DNA of 64,000 nt, taken from contig JAVJTE010000007.1 in NCBI GenBank assembly GCA_040219025.1, forward strand, positions 123,018-187,017, in the 5' to 3' direction. Below the pieces are notes generated by a model. The model was given only the letters and a program-made list of their open reading frames with translations. It was not told where the DNA came from and made no database searches. Both the position numbers and the translations under genes were made by a program. Origin of the DNA: HT1-32 sp040219025 (GTDB taxonomy: Bacteria > Pseudomonadota > Alphaproteobacteria > Rhodospirillales > HT1-32). Shown piece after piece: positions 25,842 through 35,534 of the stretch. Numbering within the stretch: the first letter of the stretch is position 1; every line of letters begins with the position of its first letter.

Positions 25842-28532
25842 ATGGCCATCACAGGTCGGGACAGCCTCAAAACGCGCCGCACATTGACTGTCAAAGGTCA
25901 GGAATTCGATTATTTCAGTCTGAAAGCCGCCGAGGAAACCCTTGGCGATGTCTCCAGACTTCCCGTGTCCATGAAAGTGCTGCTGGAAAACCTGCTGCGC
26001 TATGAAGACGGACGCACGGTTTCGGTGGACGATGTCAAGGCGGTTGCCGCCTGGCAGAAAGACCGGACCAGCACCCATGAAATCGCCTATCGCCCGGCCC
26101 GCGTGCTGATGCAGGACTTCACCGGCGTTCCCGCCGTGGTTGACCTCGCCGCCATGCGCCAGCAGATGGCGAAGATGGGTGGCGATCCGGACAAGATCAA
26201 TCCGCTGTCGACCTGCAACCTGGTCATCGATCACTCGGTCATGGTTGACGATGCGGGTCATGCCTCGTCACTGGGCAAGAATATCGAGCTGGAATTCTCC
26301 CGCAATGCCGAGCGTTACACCTTCCTGAAATGGGGCCAGACCGCGTTTGACAACTTCACCGTTGTTCCGCCGGGCACCGGCATCTGCCATCAGGTGAATC
26401 TGGAATATCTCGCAAAGTCCGTCTGGACCCAGAAAGACAGTGACGGTCGCATGATCGCCATGCCGGATACACTGGTCGGCACTGATTCCCACACCACCAT
26501 GGTCAACGCGCTTGCCGTCCTCGGCTGGGGTGTCGGCGGGATCGAAGCGGAAGCCGCCATGCTCGGCCAGCCGATTTCGATGGTGATTCCGGAAGTCGTC
26601 GGCTTCAAGATGACCGGCAAGCTGAAAGAAGGCACCACCGCTACCGATCTGGTGCTGATGGTCGTCAAGATGCTCCGTGAGAAGGGCGTTGTCGGCAAGT
26701 TCGTCGAATTCTATGGCCCGGCGCTGGAGACCCTGCCGATTGCCGACAAGGCGACGATCTCCAACATGGCACCGGAATATGGTGCGACTTGCGGTTTCTT
26801 CCCGATCGACAAGCAGACGCTGACCTATCTCAGCTTCACCGGTCGTGATGACGAAACCGTCGCTCTTGTGGAAGCCTATGCCCGTGAACAGGGTTTCTGG
26901 CGGGAAGCCGGCACACCCGATCCTGTCTTCACAGCGTCACTGGAACTCGACATCTCGACCATCGAGCCGTCAATTTCCGGCCCGAAGCGTCCGCAGGACC
27001 ATATTGCGCTCTCGAATGCGGTCAACAGCTTCACCGGCACGCTGAAAAGCATGCAGAAGCTGGAAACGCCGCGCAGTGTCGAGGTGGCCAATGCCAACTA
27101 CAAGATGACCGATGGCAATGTCGTCATCGCCGCCATCACCTCCTGCACCAACACCTCCAACCCGTCGGTGCTGGTTGCCGCCGGTCTGGTCGCCCGCAAT
27201 GCGCTGGCCAGGGGCATGACGGTGAAACCGTGGGTCAAGACCTCGCTGGCACCGGGCTCGCAGGTGGTTGCTGACTACCTCAAGAAGGCCGGTCTGCAGG
27301 ATCCGCTTGATGCGCTGGGCTTCAACATCGTCGGCTTCGGCTGCACCACCTGCATCGGCAACTCCGGTCCGCTGAAGCAGGAAATCGGTGACGCCATCGA
27401 CGATAACGACCTGCTGGTCGCCAGCGTGCTGTCCGGCAACCGGAACTTTGAAGGCCGTGTCCATCAGCAGGTCCGCTCCAACTATCTGGCCTCACCGCCG
27501 CTGGTTGTCGCATATGCGCTGGCCGGTTCAATGTATGTCGACCTGTTCAAGGATCCGCTGGGTCAGGACAAGGACGGCAAGGACGTTTACATGAAGGACA
27601 TCTGGCCCTCGAATCAGGAAATTGCCGATACCATCGCGCAGTGCCTGACCCCGGCCATGTTCCGCGAGCGTTATGACAACGTTTATGATGGTCCGCCGGA
27701 ATGGCAGAGCATCGGCGTCTCCGGTGGCGGCCTGTTTGAGTGGGAAGAAAACTCGACCTACGTCAAACATCCGCCCTACTTCGAGAACATGGCGGCAGAA
27801 CCCGGCGTGGCAACTGACATCCATGGTGCCCGTCCGCTGCTGATCCTGGGTGATTCCATCACCACCGACCACATCAGCCCCGCCGGCGCGATCAAGAAGG
27901 AAAGCCCGGCCGGTGATTACCTGCTGAGCTACCAGATCCGCCCGAACGACTTCAATTCCTACGGCTCGCGCCGGGGCAATCATGAAGTCATGATGCGCGG
28001 CACTTTCGCCAATATCCGGATCAAGAACGAAATGCTGCCGGGTGTCGAAGGCGGCTATTCCAAGCATTATCCGTCCGGCGAAGAAGGCGCGGTCTACGAC
28101 ATCGCAATGAAGTACAAGGAAGAAGGCACGCCGCTGGTCATCGTCGGCGGCAAGGAATACGGCTCCGGCTCGTCCCGCGACTGGGCGGCCAAGGGCACGT
28201 TCCTGCTGGGCGTCAAGGCCGTCGTGGTCGAAAGCTTCGAGCGTATCCACCGCTCCAATCTGGTGCAGATGGGCGTCATGCCGTTGCAGTTCAAAGACGG
28301 CCAGAACCGCGAAAGCCTGAAGCTTGACGGCACGGAAGTCTGGGACATCACCGGTCTTGAAGGCGGCATCAAGCCGCGTATGGACGTGCCGGCGAAGATC
28401 ACCCGGGCCGACGGCTCGACGGAAAATGTTACCCTGCTCTGCCGCATCGATACGCTGGACGAGGTAGATTACTACCTCCATGGCGGTATCCTGCAGTATG
28501 TGCTGCGCAAGATGATGAGCGAAGCCGCATAA
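25842..28532 (+). CDS. acnA: Aconitate hydratase A
   Basis: 896 residues, the full AcnA/IRP1 length. It interconverts citrate and isocitrate in the TCA cycle. The 4Fe-4S cysteines are visible in AAITSCTNTSNPS and FGCTTCIGNSGP. Substrate-site elements include GTDSHTTMVNALAVLGWGVGG and the swivel-domain GGKEYGSGSSRDWAAKG. ATG 25842 follows GGAGGAAGGCAG, a strong ribosome site. A strong terminator follows the gene, so it is monocistronic. Confidence 0.98.
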   Translation: MAITGRDSLKTRRTLTVKGQEFDYFSLKAAEETLGDVSRLPVSMKVLLENLLRYEDGRTVSVDDVKAVAAWQKDRTSTHEIAYRPARVLMQDFTGVPAVVDLAAMRQQMAKMGGDPDKINPLSTCNLVIDHSVMVDDAGHASSLGKNIELEFSRNAERYTFLKWGQTAFDNFTVVPPGTGICHQVNLEYLAKSVWTQKDSDGRMIAMPDTLVGTDSHTTMVNALAVLGWGVGGIEAEAAMLGQPISMVIPEVVGFKMTGKLKEGTTATDLVLMVVKMLREKGVVGKFVEFYGPALETLPIADKATISNMAPEYGATCGFFPIDKQTLTYLSFTGRDDETVALVEAYAREQGFWREAGTPDPVFTASLELDISTIEPSISGPKRPQDHIALSNAVNSFTGTLKSMQKLETPRSVEVANANYKMTDGNVVIAAITSCTNTSNPSVLVAAGLVARNALARGMTVKPWVKTSLAPGSQVVADYLKKAGLQDPLDALGFNIVGFGCTTCIGNSGPLKQEIGDAIDDNDLLVASVLSGNRNFEGRVHQQVRSNYLASPPLVVAYALAGSMYVDLFKDPLGQDKDGKDVYMKDIWPSNQEIADTIAQCLTPAMFRERYDNVYDGPPEWQSIGVSGGGLFEWEENSTYVKHPPYFENMAAEPGVATDIHGARPLLILGDSITTDHISPAGAIKKESPAGDYLLSYQIRPNDFNSYGSRRGNHEVMMRGTFANIRIKNEMLPGVEGGYSKHYPSGEEGAVYDIAMKYKEEGTPLVIVGGKEYGSGSSRDWAAKGTFLLGVKAVVVESFERIHRSNLVQMGVMPLQFKDGQNRESLKLDGTEVWDITGLEGGIKPRMDVPAKITRADGSTENVTLLCRIDTLDEVDYYLHGGILQYVLRKMMSEAA

Positions 28533-28560
28533 ACCCGGCCTTCCCTCCTCGAACAAAAGA

Positions 28561-28590
28561 AACCCCCGGTGGCAACGCCGGGGGTTTTTC
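28561..28590 (+). terminator. Rho-independent terminator of acnA
   Basis: AACCCCCGG (28561-28569) pairs with CCGGGGGTT (28578-28586), followed by a T run, 29 bases after the acnA stop. Confidence 0.9.
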
Positions 28591-28718
28591 TTTGCCCGGT
28601 CATCAGCAAAGCGTGATCGGGGCCGGTGCGAATTTTCTATTACCGGTTCAGGTTTCGGGATTAAACTTTCTGGATGACAAGGGCTGTAAACGGTTTTCCG
28701 ACAATCAGGAGGGTCTGG

Positions 28719-28762
28719 CTGCCATCCTTCGAGACGGCTCGTCGAGCCTCCTCGGGATGAGG
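28719..28762. repeat. Dispersed palindromic intergenic repeat, family A (copy 1)
   Basis: CTGCCATCCTTCGAGACG followed by an imperfect GC-rich hairpin and CTCCTCGGGATGAGG. The same module opens the repeat at 51050-51219. Repeats of this wording are common between genes in alphaproteobacteria. This copy lies 45 bp upstream of the DUF1194 gene and may be transcribed in its leader. Confidence 0.75.
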
Positions 28763-28806
28763 ACTGTAGCTGCCCTCCCTGCCCGAAAATGCGCCGGGGA
28801 CAGGTT

Positions 28807-29646
28807 ATGAACGAGCGGCATCTTTACTCGCTGACCAGACTTGTCGCCACCGCACTGACCGCCGGTCTTCTCAGTTTCAGCAGCGCCGCGGCCCAGCAGC
28901 AGGCGGTCGATCTGGAGCTGTTTCTGGCGATTGATGTTTCCGGCTCCGTCGATGAGGAAGAGGCCCGCCTGCAACGGGCAGGCTATGTCTCGGCCTTTCT
29001 TGACGAAGAAGTGCAGCAGGTGATCACCGGCGGCATGCTCGGGCGGATTGCGGTAACCTATACGGAATGGGCAGGCGCACATGTTGTCCGCCAGATCGTT
29101 GACTGGACCCTGATCGAGAAGCCGGAAGACGCCACCGCCTTTGCCGCCCGGCTCAGCGCCTCCAGTCCCGGCTGGGGAACCTGGACCTCGATCTCCAACA
29201 TTATCGATACCGCCGTACCCTCATTTGAAAGCAACGGCTTTTCCGGATCGCGCATGGTAATCGATGTCTCGGGCGACGGGCCCAACAATGACGGGCGCAT
29301 GATCGTCGGCTCCCGTGATGCCGCCATCAACAAGGGCATGACCATCAACGGGCTGCCGATCATCAATGGCAGACCCGGCCCCTATGGCAGCGCCCAGATG
29401 GCCAATCTGGATGACTATTACGAGGATTGTGTGATCGGCGGCATCGGTGCCTTCATCGTCGTCGCCAACGGTTTTGAAGATTTCGGCCGTGCCATCCGCC
29501 GCAAACTGGTGCTGGAGATTGCCGGTCTGGAACCGGACGAGCCAGCCCGCCGGCGCGTCAACAGCTATATCCGCGGCCAGTCCGACTGCCTGATCGGCGA
29601 ACGCATTCTGGAACAGCGTCGCCGCAGCAGGGAATTCGACAACTAG
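28807..29646 (+). CDS. DUF1194 (VWA-like) secreted protein
   Basis: 279 residues from ATG 28807, after GGGGACAGG. A signal peptide (LVATALTAGLLSFSSAAA) precedes a von Willebrand A-like domain. It has the MIDAS motif DVSGSVD near residue 45, a later Thr/Ser-rich loop TWTSISN and DVSGDGPNN near residue 155. DUF1194 proteins are predicted metal-dependent adhesion-type domains in the periplasm; no function is established. Its stop shares a CTAG with the convergent DUF6505-like gene. Confidence 0.88.
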   Translation: MNERHLYSLTRLVATALTAGLLSFSSAAAQQQAVDLELFLAIDVSGSVDEEEARLQRAGYVSAFLDEEVQQVITGGMLGRIAVTYTEWAGAHVVRQIVDWTLIEKPEDATAFAARLSASSPGWGTWTSISNIIDTAVPSFESNGFSGSRMVIDVSGDGPNNDGRMIVGSRDAAINKGMTINGLPIINGRPGPYGSAQMANLDDYYEDCVIGGIGAFIVVANGFEDFGRAIRRKLVLEIAGLEPDEPARRRVNSYIRGQSDCLIGERILEQRRRSREFDN

Positions 29647-30119
29647 TCGTCAGAGAAATTCCAGACCGGTCCGGCCTCGCCGGTTTCCTGTGGCTCGATT
29701 ACACGGACCCGTTCGCGCAGGCCCCCCGCATCCGGTTCCCGCTCGATGGCGAGCAGGGTGCCCTCCTCATGCTCGCCGGCCAGCAATGTGGCATCCTCGA
29801 TTTCGCCACGGGCGGCCTCCATTGCGGTCAGGACATCCGGAGCGCCGAGTTCCGCCACCAGCTGTGCCGCAAGTTGTCGGCAGGCCAGTTCCAGACCTTC
29901 CGGATCCACATCCACCACCTGAACGAAGGTCGAAAAGCCGAAGCTCGCCAACCCCAGCCAGCCGCTGGCATAAGCGATCTTCACCCGGCCTTCGATCTTC
30001 TCTGCATCGACATCACTGAACAGAAAGCTGCCGGTCACCGCATATTCGCCGGGCTCCGCCGCCAGCGGGAAGGCCCCGAGATCGCTTTCGTCAAGACGGA
30101 TTGTTCGCAACAGTTTCAT
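29643..30119 (-). CDS. DUF6505-like protein of unknown function
   Basis: 158-residue soluble acidic protein. The N-terminus MKLLRTIRLDESDLGAFPLAAEPGEYAVTG and the following FLFSDVD resemble a small alphaproteobacterial family I associate with DUF6505; this is from memory and not checked. Start and stop are well defined, and the 3' end overlaps the convergent DUF1194 stop by three bases. No signal peptide or catalytic motif is seen. Confidence 0.72.
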   Translation of the reverse strand: MKLLRTIRLDESDLGAFPLAAEPGEYAVTGSFLFSDVDAEKIEGRVKIAYASGWLGLASFGFSTFVQVVDVDPEGLELACRQLAAQLVAELGAPDVLTAMEAARGEIEDATLLAGEHEEGTLLAIEREPDAGGLRERVRVIEPQETGEAGPVWNFSDD

Positions 30120-30208
30120 CAGGCACCCGGTTCAGCAGAGACATCGTTGTTAACCCGATCTTAGAGCGCGGGGGAGCACAAACAACTGTCTTTACCGGAG
30201 GATTGTTC

Positions 30209-31180
30209 ATGGCGAACAGACTGCGTCGGCGCCTTTATCTGCTGCTGGAGAATACGGACCAGCGCAATCCCTGGGGACGACGACTGCAAAGCGCCCTAAT
30301 CGCCCTGATCCTCATCAATGTCTTTTGTGTCATCTTCGAGTCCGAACCCAGTATCTATGCCGAATATGCCGATGCCTTCACGGTCATCGAAATCATCTCG
30401 GTGCTGATCTTCACGGCGGAATATGCGACCCGCGTCTGGATTTCGGTGGAGAAGAAAAAGGGACGCCCGGCCCGGCCCCTGAAAACCCGTCTGCGCTATA
30501 TGCTGACCCCGATGGCGCTGATCGACCTGGCCTCCATCCTGCCGTTCTGGTTGCAGTTCATCACCGGGGTCGATCTGCGCGTGCTGCGGGCGCTGCGGCT
30601 GCTGCGGATCTTCAAGCTGACCCGCTATGCGCCGGTGGTCAGTCTGTTTCTTGATGTGCTGCGGGAGGAAGCGGAATCCATCGCGGCCGCCCTGTTCCTG
30701 TTGCTGGTGCTGATGATGGTCGCCTCCAGCCTGATGTTTCTGGCCGAGCATCAGGCCCAGCCCGAGTCCTTTTCGACAATTCCAAAAACCATGTGGTGGG
30801 CCGTTGTCACCCTGACCACGGTCGGTTATGGCGATGTCGTCCCGATCACCGCCACCGGCAAGATCATCGCCGGGTTCTCGACCATTCTGGGGGTTGGCAT
30901 GGTTGCCCTGCCGACCGGCATCCTGCTGGCCGGACTGCAGGACCAGATCCACCGGCGGCGCGAGGCCTTCCGCAAGCGTGTGAACCACATGATGATGGTC
31001 GGAGAGCTGTCAGCCAGAAAGCGGGCACAACTGGAGAAACTGCGGGAGGAACTCGGTGTCGATGAAGATGTCGCCGCGGAGATTCTGTCCCGCCTGAAAG
31101 CCGGCGAAGACCGCGTCTGCCCGCATTGCGGCAAACCGGCAAAAGTGCCGCCGGTATCGGAGGCCGGAGATACCGCATAG
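30209..31180 (+). CDS. Voltage-gated potassium channel (Kv-type, six segments)
   Basis: 323 residues from ATG 30209 with CCGGAGG upstream; an earlier in-frame start is unsupported. Six membrane segments are seen. S4 is VDLRVLRALRLLRIFKLTRY with regularly spaced Arg (residues about 127-146), and the selectivity filter is TTVGYGD near residue 211, so it conducts K+. A cytoplasmic tail after S6 has a short helix and a CPHCGKPAK element with one CxxC pair, which could bind metal in the tetramer. It is followed by a strong bidirectional terminator. Confidence 0.93.
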   Translation: MANRLRRRLYLLLENTDQRNPWGRRLQSALIALILINVFCVIFESEPSIYAEYADAFTVIEIISVLIFTAEYATRVWISVEKKKGRPARPLKTRLRYMLTPMALIDLASILPFWLQFITGVDLRVLRALRLLRIFKLTRYAPVVSLFLDVLREEAESIAAALFLLLVLMMVASSLMFLAEHQAQPESFSTIPKTMWWAVVTLTTVGYGDVVPITATGKIIAGFSTILGVGMVALPTGILLAGLQDQIHRRREAFRKRVNHMMMVGELSARKRAQLEKLREELGVDEDVAAEILSRLKAGEDRVCPHCGKPAKVPPVSEAGDTA

Positions 31181-31184
31181 AAAA

Positions 31185-31206
31185 GGGCGGTGCCGGAGCA
31201 CCGCCC
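31185..31206. terminator. Bidirectional terminator between the K+ channel gene and degP
   Basis: GGGCGGTGC (31185-31193) pairs perfectly with GCACCGCCC (31198-31206) around a four-base loop. A-rich sequence lies on the left and CGTTT on the right, serving both convergent genes. Confidence 0.88.
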
Positions 31207-31227
31207 TCGTTTCAGTCTTTCAGCGGA

Positions 31228-32727
31228 TCAGCCCTGATCGATCCGCAGCGCCACAAAGCGGAGCCCCTCACGGCTTTCGACAAGCAGCAGGACGGATTTC
31301 TTGCCGTCCTTGCGGGCCTGTTCCACCCGTGCCGCCACATCCTTCGGGGACTGCACTTCCTGCTGTCCGACCTCGACAATCACATCTCCCGGGCGCACGC
31401 CTTTTTCAGCGGCTGAGCTGTCACCGAGGACATCCGTCACCAGGACACCCCGCTGGTCGGTCTTCAGTTCATACTTGTCCGTCAGCGGCGGGGTGATGGT
31501 CGACAGGGTGAGACCGAGTGACTTGATCGCCTCGTCATCAGCCTGCGCCCCGGGCTTCGGCTGGTCCATCAGACCGGCGGTCTCGGCCTCTTCAAGTTCT
31601 TCGATGTTCACCTTGACGCTGACCCGCTTGCCCTTGCGCCAGAGATCGACATCGACCTTCGATCCGACGTTGGTGCCGGCAACAATCCGCGGCAGGCTGC
31701 GCATCTCGCCAACTTCCTTGCCATCGAATGTCAGGATGACATCACCGGCCTGAATTTTCGCCGCTTCGGCCGGACCGCCTTCGATCACGCTGGAGACCAG
31801 CGCACCCCTGGCGGAGTCGAGGCCCAGTGTTTCGGCGATTTCGGGGCTGACCACCTGGATACGGACACCCAGCCAGCCACGTTTGGTGCGGCCGAATTCC
31901 CGTAACTGGTTCACCACCGGTATGGCGGTTGAAGAAGGTACGGCAAAACCGATGCCGACAGAACCGCCCGTCGGCGAGAAGATCGCCGTATTGATGCCGA
32001 TGACGTCCCCGTCCATGTTGAACATCGGGCCGCCGGAGTTACCCCGGTTGATTGATGCATCGGTCTGGATGTAGTTGTCATAGGGGCCTGAACGGATATC
32101 GCGGCCCCGGGCCGAAACGATACCGGCGGTTACCGTGCCGCCAAGGCCAAACGGATTGCCGATCGCCATGACCCAGTCACCGACGCGGCTTTTCGCCGAA
32201 TCACCGAATTTCACAAACGGCAGTTTCTGACTGGTTTCGACCTTCAGCAGCGCAATGTCGGTCTTCGGGTCGGTCCCCAGCAGTTTTGCCGGCAGGCGGG
32301 TATCATCCTGCAACAGAACGAAAATCTCGTCGGCCCCATCGATCACATGATTATTGGTCACCACATAGCCATCCGGATCGACGATAAAGCCTGATCCCAG
32401 TGACTGGGTCTGACGCGGGCGGCCTTCCGGACGGTTCTTGTCGAAAAAGTCCTTGAAGAAGTCCTCGAACGGCGATCCCGGCGGGAAGTTCGGCAGGTCC
32501 GGCCCGCCTTCACCACGTTTGATGGTCTGTGTCGTCGAGATATTCACCACTGCCGGCAACAACCGTTCCGCCAGATCGGCGAAACTTTCCGGTGCCGAGC
32601 GGGCCTGTGCCGCCGTCGCGCCAAACAGGGCTGCGATCAGTGTCAGTGTGAAAGACCAGCGCAGGACAGTGTCCCGCGTAAAGGTCAGGCTTCCGCTGTC
32701 GCGGGTAGGTGCCAGAGCGTTTTGCAT
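31228..32727 (-). CDS. degP: Periplasmic serine endoprotease, DegP/Do family
   Basis: 499 residues. A signal peptide near residues 20-43 (FTLTLIAALFGATAAQA) targets the periplasm. The trypsin-like domain has the triad His in VTNNHVID, Asp in KTDIALL and Ser in RGNSGGP. Two PDZ domains follow (GWLGVRIQVV near 285; a second from about residue 410, GVLVTDVLGDSSAAEKGVRPGDVI). It degrades or refolds misfolded envelope proteins. The DUF2065 gene lies 209 bp upstream. hflK/hflC, often next to this pair, are not here. Confidence 0.95.
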   Translation of the reverse strand: MQNALAPTRDSGSLTFTRDTVLRWSFTLTLIAALFGATAAQARSAPESFADLAERLLPAVVNISTTQTIKRGEGGPDLPNFPPGSPFEDFFKDFFDKNRPEGRPRQTQSLGSGFIVDPDGYVVTNNHVIDGADEIFVLLQDDTRLPAKLLGTDPKTDIALLKVETSQKLPFVKFGDSAKSRVGDWVMAIGNPFGLGGTVTAGIVSARGRDIRSGPYDNYIQTDASINRGNSGGPMFNMDGDVIGINTAIFSPTGGSVGIGFAVPSSTAIPVVNQLREFGRTKRGWLGVRIQVVSPEIAETLGLDSARGALVSSVIEGGPAEAAKIQAGDVILTFDGKEVGEMRSLPRIVAGTNVGSKVDVDLWRKGKRVSVKVNIEELEEAETAGLMDQPKPGAQADDEAIKSLGLTLSTITPPLTDKYELKTDQRGVLVTDVLGDSSAAEKGVRPGDVIVEVGQQEVQSPKDVAARVEQARKDGKKSVLLLVESREGLRFVALRIDQG

Positions 32728-32936
32728 TTAAACCTGTTCTCCAGTCTTTTTCGCCATTCAGTATGCGCGGGGTCTGCGCAGGATACCAGCCCGCACACCT
32801 TGGCGAAGTTGTAGAATCTGTCGGCAGGGTCATCCTGCGTCACGGATATGATATGGCCACCAATTATGATCAATCTAGGGCGCAAAACAGCTTTTCACGC
32901 GGCAATTTACAGGAATTTTCATGAAACCGGTCGAAT

Positions 32937-33122
32937 TCAGGGACTAATCAGCCAGATCACCAGAATGGCAACGGCTGCCGCCATCAATCCTCCCGCCCGC
33001 AGTTGCGATGACGGTAACTCCAGCGCCCGCATCATCATGCGCTTCATACCGTCGGGAAAGGCAGCATACATCAAACCTTCAAGTGCGATGGCCAGTGCCA
33101 GTGCCGTCAGAAATGTGGTCAT
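32937..33122 (-). CDS. DUF2065 small membrane protein
   Basis: 61 residues from ATG 33122, preceded by GGGGAGTTCCC. Two hydrophobic helices (LTALALAIALEGLMYAAFP and LMAAAVAILVIWLISP) flank a basic loop with MKRMMMRALELPSSQLRAGG, the DUF2065 pattern. Genes of this family commonly lie between hflC and degP, which suggests a link to membrane protein quality control; no activity is known. Here it precedes degP on the same strand. Confidence 0.9.
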   Translation of the reverse strand: MTTFLTALALAIALEGLMYAAFPDGMKRMMMRALELPSSQLRAGGLMAAAVAILVIWLISP

Positions 33123-33469
33123 GGGAACTCCCCGGACAGTTTCGCCTTCATAAAAGTACGGGGCGATGGCCCTGGGGAAAAGACCATCGCCCCTGGAGGC
33201 ATCCCGACCATGGCGTTGCCGGGGTGAGGACTCGGGCAAAAACCACAGTCTGCCAGCGGGTTCAGGGGGAAGGAATACCGGCAGACGTCCATCCTCACGA
33301 TGCCAAGATGGCTGCCGAATGTGGCCGAAATTTGCCGCTGATAAGGTCAATTCATGGAGCCGGATAAAATCTGCTGTCACCAAGCCGTTACCTCACAGGC
33401 ATGTGACTCCCGATATCAGGCCTGCGACAATACTATCCGGGGCAAAGCAACAAACCAGAGGAAACATCC
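33123..33469. other. Intergenic region with a long stem-loop
   Basis: 347 bp between divergent DUF2065 and DUF1223 genes. No convincing coding frame is found. It contains a perfect 10-bp inverted repeat, GGGGCGATGG (33160-33169) with CCATCGCCCC (33184-33193), separated by 14 bases, close to the DUF2065 start and possibly in its leader. Both promoters must lie here. Confidence 0.6.
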
Positions 33470-34186
33470 ATGCGCCGCGCGCTGATCGCTGTCGCCCTGA
33501 CACTGGTTATGAGCCAGTCCGCCTTTGCCGCCGACGAGCGCCTGGTGGTGGTGGAACTGTTCACCTCGCAGGGCTGCTACTCCTGTCCGCCGGCGGACCG
33601 GCTGGCTGGCAAGCTGCGAAAGCGAAGCGATGTCCTGCCGCTCTCCTATCATGTGGATTACTGGGATTATATTGGCTGGAAGGACCCGTTCGCCCTGCCC
33701 GGCAATGACGACCGGCAGCGCAAATATGCGATAAGCTTCGGACTGCACAGCATTTACACACCGCAAATGATCGTCGCCGGACAAAGCGAAGGTGTCGGGT
33801 CAAACGAACGCCTGATTGAGAAGCTGATCACTAAAGTTAAGCAGAAGGGACGCTTTGAAGCAGCACCGGAGCTGGCACGCAATACCGACGGCAGTCTGTT
33901 TGTTAACCTGCCCGGCTCAGAATTCACCGGAACCGCGACGGTGCTGATGATTGCGTTCCAGAGCGAGAAAACACAGGTCATTCCCCGTGGCGAGAATGCC
34001 GGCAAGACCCTGACCTACTACAATGTCGTCCGCGATGTTCAGCAGATCGGCACCTGGCGTGGTGAAGCCGCGCAGTTTGATCTGGGTTCTGCCGGTGATC
34101 TGCCGAAGGGGACAGACGGCTGTGCCATTCTGGTCCAGGACCCGGTCAGCGGTGCCATTATCGGTGCCGCACAGATGAAAATCTGA
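33470..34186 (+). CDS. DUF1223 secreted thioredoxin-like protein
   Basis: 238 residues. Signal peptide RALIAVALTLVMSQSAFA. The mature part starts VVVELFTSQGCYSCPPAD, with a CxxC (CYSC) at the position of a thioredoxin active site, then YHVDYWDYIGWKDPFA and YTPQMIVAGQ, which define DUF1223. A periplasmic redox role is inferred from the fold and the CxxC; it is not established. Confidence 0.9.
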   Translation: MRRALIAVALTLVMSQSAFAADERLVVVELFTSQGCYSCPPADRLAGKLRKRSDVLPLSYHVDYWDYIGWKDPFALPGNDDRQRKYAISFGLHSIYTPQMIVAGQSEGVGSNERLIEKLITKVKQKGRFEAAPELARNTDGSLFVNLPGSEFTGTATVLMIAFQSEKTQVIPRGENAGKTLTYYNVVRDVQQIGTWRGEAAQFDLGSAGDLPKGTDGCAILVQDPVSGAIIGAAQMKI

Positions 34187-34293
34187 CATTTATCACCCCC
34201 CTGCGGCCTGATCCCGGTTGCCACTGCCCGGCGCACCGTCCTAAAACCATCTGCTGATTGAGCGCGCACAGGCCAGACAGGGGACAGACCAGA

Positions 34294-34980
34294 ATGCTGC
34301 CGACGACATATCCGGACAAGGAACTCATCGCCGAGCTTACCGCCAAGATGCTGATCGAGGTGAAGGCCGTGCATTTTCGCCCCGAAGAGCCGTTCATGCT
34401 GACTGCCGGCTGGGCAAGCCCTGTCTATATCGACTGCCGCAAGCTGATTTCCTATCCCCGGGTGCGCCATACCCTGATGGACTTTGCCTCGTCAATCATC
34501 CTGCGCGATGTCGGCTTTGAAAGCATTGATGCCGTCGCCGGCGGTGAAACTGCGGGTATTCCTTTCGCCGCCTGGATCGCTGACCGCCTGATGCTGCCGA
34601 TGCAGTATGTCCGCAAACAGCCGAAAGGCTTTGGACGCGACGCCCAGATCGAAGGCTCGCTGACCGAAGGCTCGCGGGTATTGCTGGTCGAAGACCTGAC
34701 CACCGATGGCGGCAGTAAACTGAAATTCGCGGAGGCCCTGCGTACCGCCGGGGCCCAGGTCGATCATGCCTTTGTCGTGTTCTTTTATGATTCCTTCGCC
34801 GGTGCCCGGGAAACCCTGGCAGAGGCCGGCCTGACCCTGCATGCGCTGGCGACCTGGAAAGATGTTCTCGCCGCCGCCCGGAAATATCAGTACTTCGACA
34901 CGGACCGGCTGGACCGGGTTGAGGAATTCCTCGCCGATCCGGTCAAATGGTCAGCCGCCCATGGTGGCCGGGGCGCATAA
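34294..34980 (+). CDS. pyrE: Orotate phosphoribosyltransferase
   Basis: 228 residues from ATG 34294. Makes orotidine 5'-phosphate from orotate and PRPP in pyrimidine synthesis. It has FMLTAGWASPVYIDCRKL, AGGETAGIPFAAWIADR, the catalytic-loop region YVRKQPKGFGRDAQIEG and the PRPP motif VLLVEDLTTDGGSK. The length fits the longer alphaproteobacterial form. Confidence 0.95.
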   Translation: MLPTTYPDKELIAELTAKMLIEVKAVHFRPEEPFMLTAGWASPVYIDCRKLISYPRVRHTLMDFASSIILRDVGFESIDAVAGGETAGIPFAAWIADRLMLPMQYVRKQPKGFGRDAQIEGSLTEGSRVLLVEDLTTDGGSKLKFAEALRTAGAQVDHAFVVFFYDSFAGARETLAEAGLTLHALATWKDVLAAARKYQYFDTDRLDRVEEFLADPVKWSAAHGGRGA

Positions 34981-34989
34981 GCCGTCGGA

Positions 34990-35427
34990 TCAGTAGCGGA
35001 TTTTTGCCCGGGTTTCGTTCAGCCCGGGCTGGACGGTAACCGCAGTCTCCTCGAAACCGGGGGCCGAGAAACGCACGCGCACATTGTTGGTGAAGCCATA
35101 ACCTTCCAGCGGAATACCCAGCACACCCTGATCGAAGTCACCATTGGCATTCTCGTCATGATAGAAGGCCGCCGCATACTGGCCGGGTTCCAGACCGGGG
35201 ATCTCGATCACCGCAAGATCACCGGAAATTTTCACCTGGCCACCGGCAATCCGGCGGTCAGAGTCGAGGAAACCGTCGGGTTTGTTGAACAGGGCGACAT
35301 CGACAACGCCCTTATCATTGCGCAGCCCTTCGATATAGATCACCAGCCGTGCGTCACCGCTGGCCGAGGAGAACCAGACCGGCAGACAGCCAAGGGCCGC
35401 CATAAAGATGAAAATTTTACGCAACAT
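34990..35427 (-). CDS. DUF2141 secreted protein
   Basis: 145 residues. The signal peptide is followed by a beta-sandwich typical of DUF2141: LVIYIEGLRNDKGVVDVALFNKPDGFL, GLEPGQYAAAFYHDENANGDFDQGVLGIPLEGYGFTNN. The DENANGDFD stretch looks like a calcium-binding loop. It is convergent with pyrE with a nine-base gap. The function of the family is unknown. Confidence 0.9.
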   Translation of the reverse strand: MLRKIFIFMAALGCLPVWFSSASGDARLVIYIEGLRNDKGVVDVALFNKPDGFLDSDRRIAGGQVKISGDLAVIEIPGLEPGQYAAAFYHDENANGDFDQGVLGIPLEGYGFTNNVRVRFSAPGFEETAVTVQPGLNETRAKIRY

Positions 35428-35534
35428 GGCGTTTCCCTGTCAGCAGCCCCTGCCATCTGGGCAGGAACTCTCTGTCCTTCAATAGTGCGTCGAATGCTTT
35501 GTCAATCGGCGCGCCGGGCGATAAGTCTCCCTGC

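Noticed and set aside
33166..33708. Plus-strand open frame of 180 codons across the DUF2065/DUF1223 gap
   Set aside because: Overlaps the well-supported DUF1223 gene in another frame and lacks any recognisable domain.
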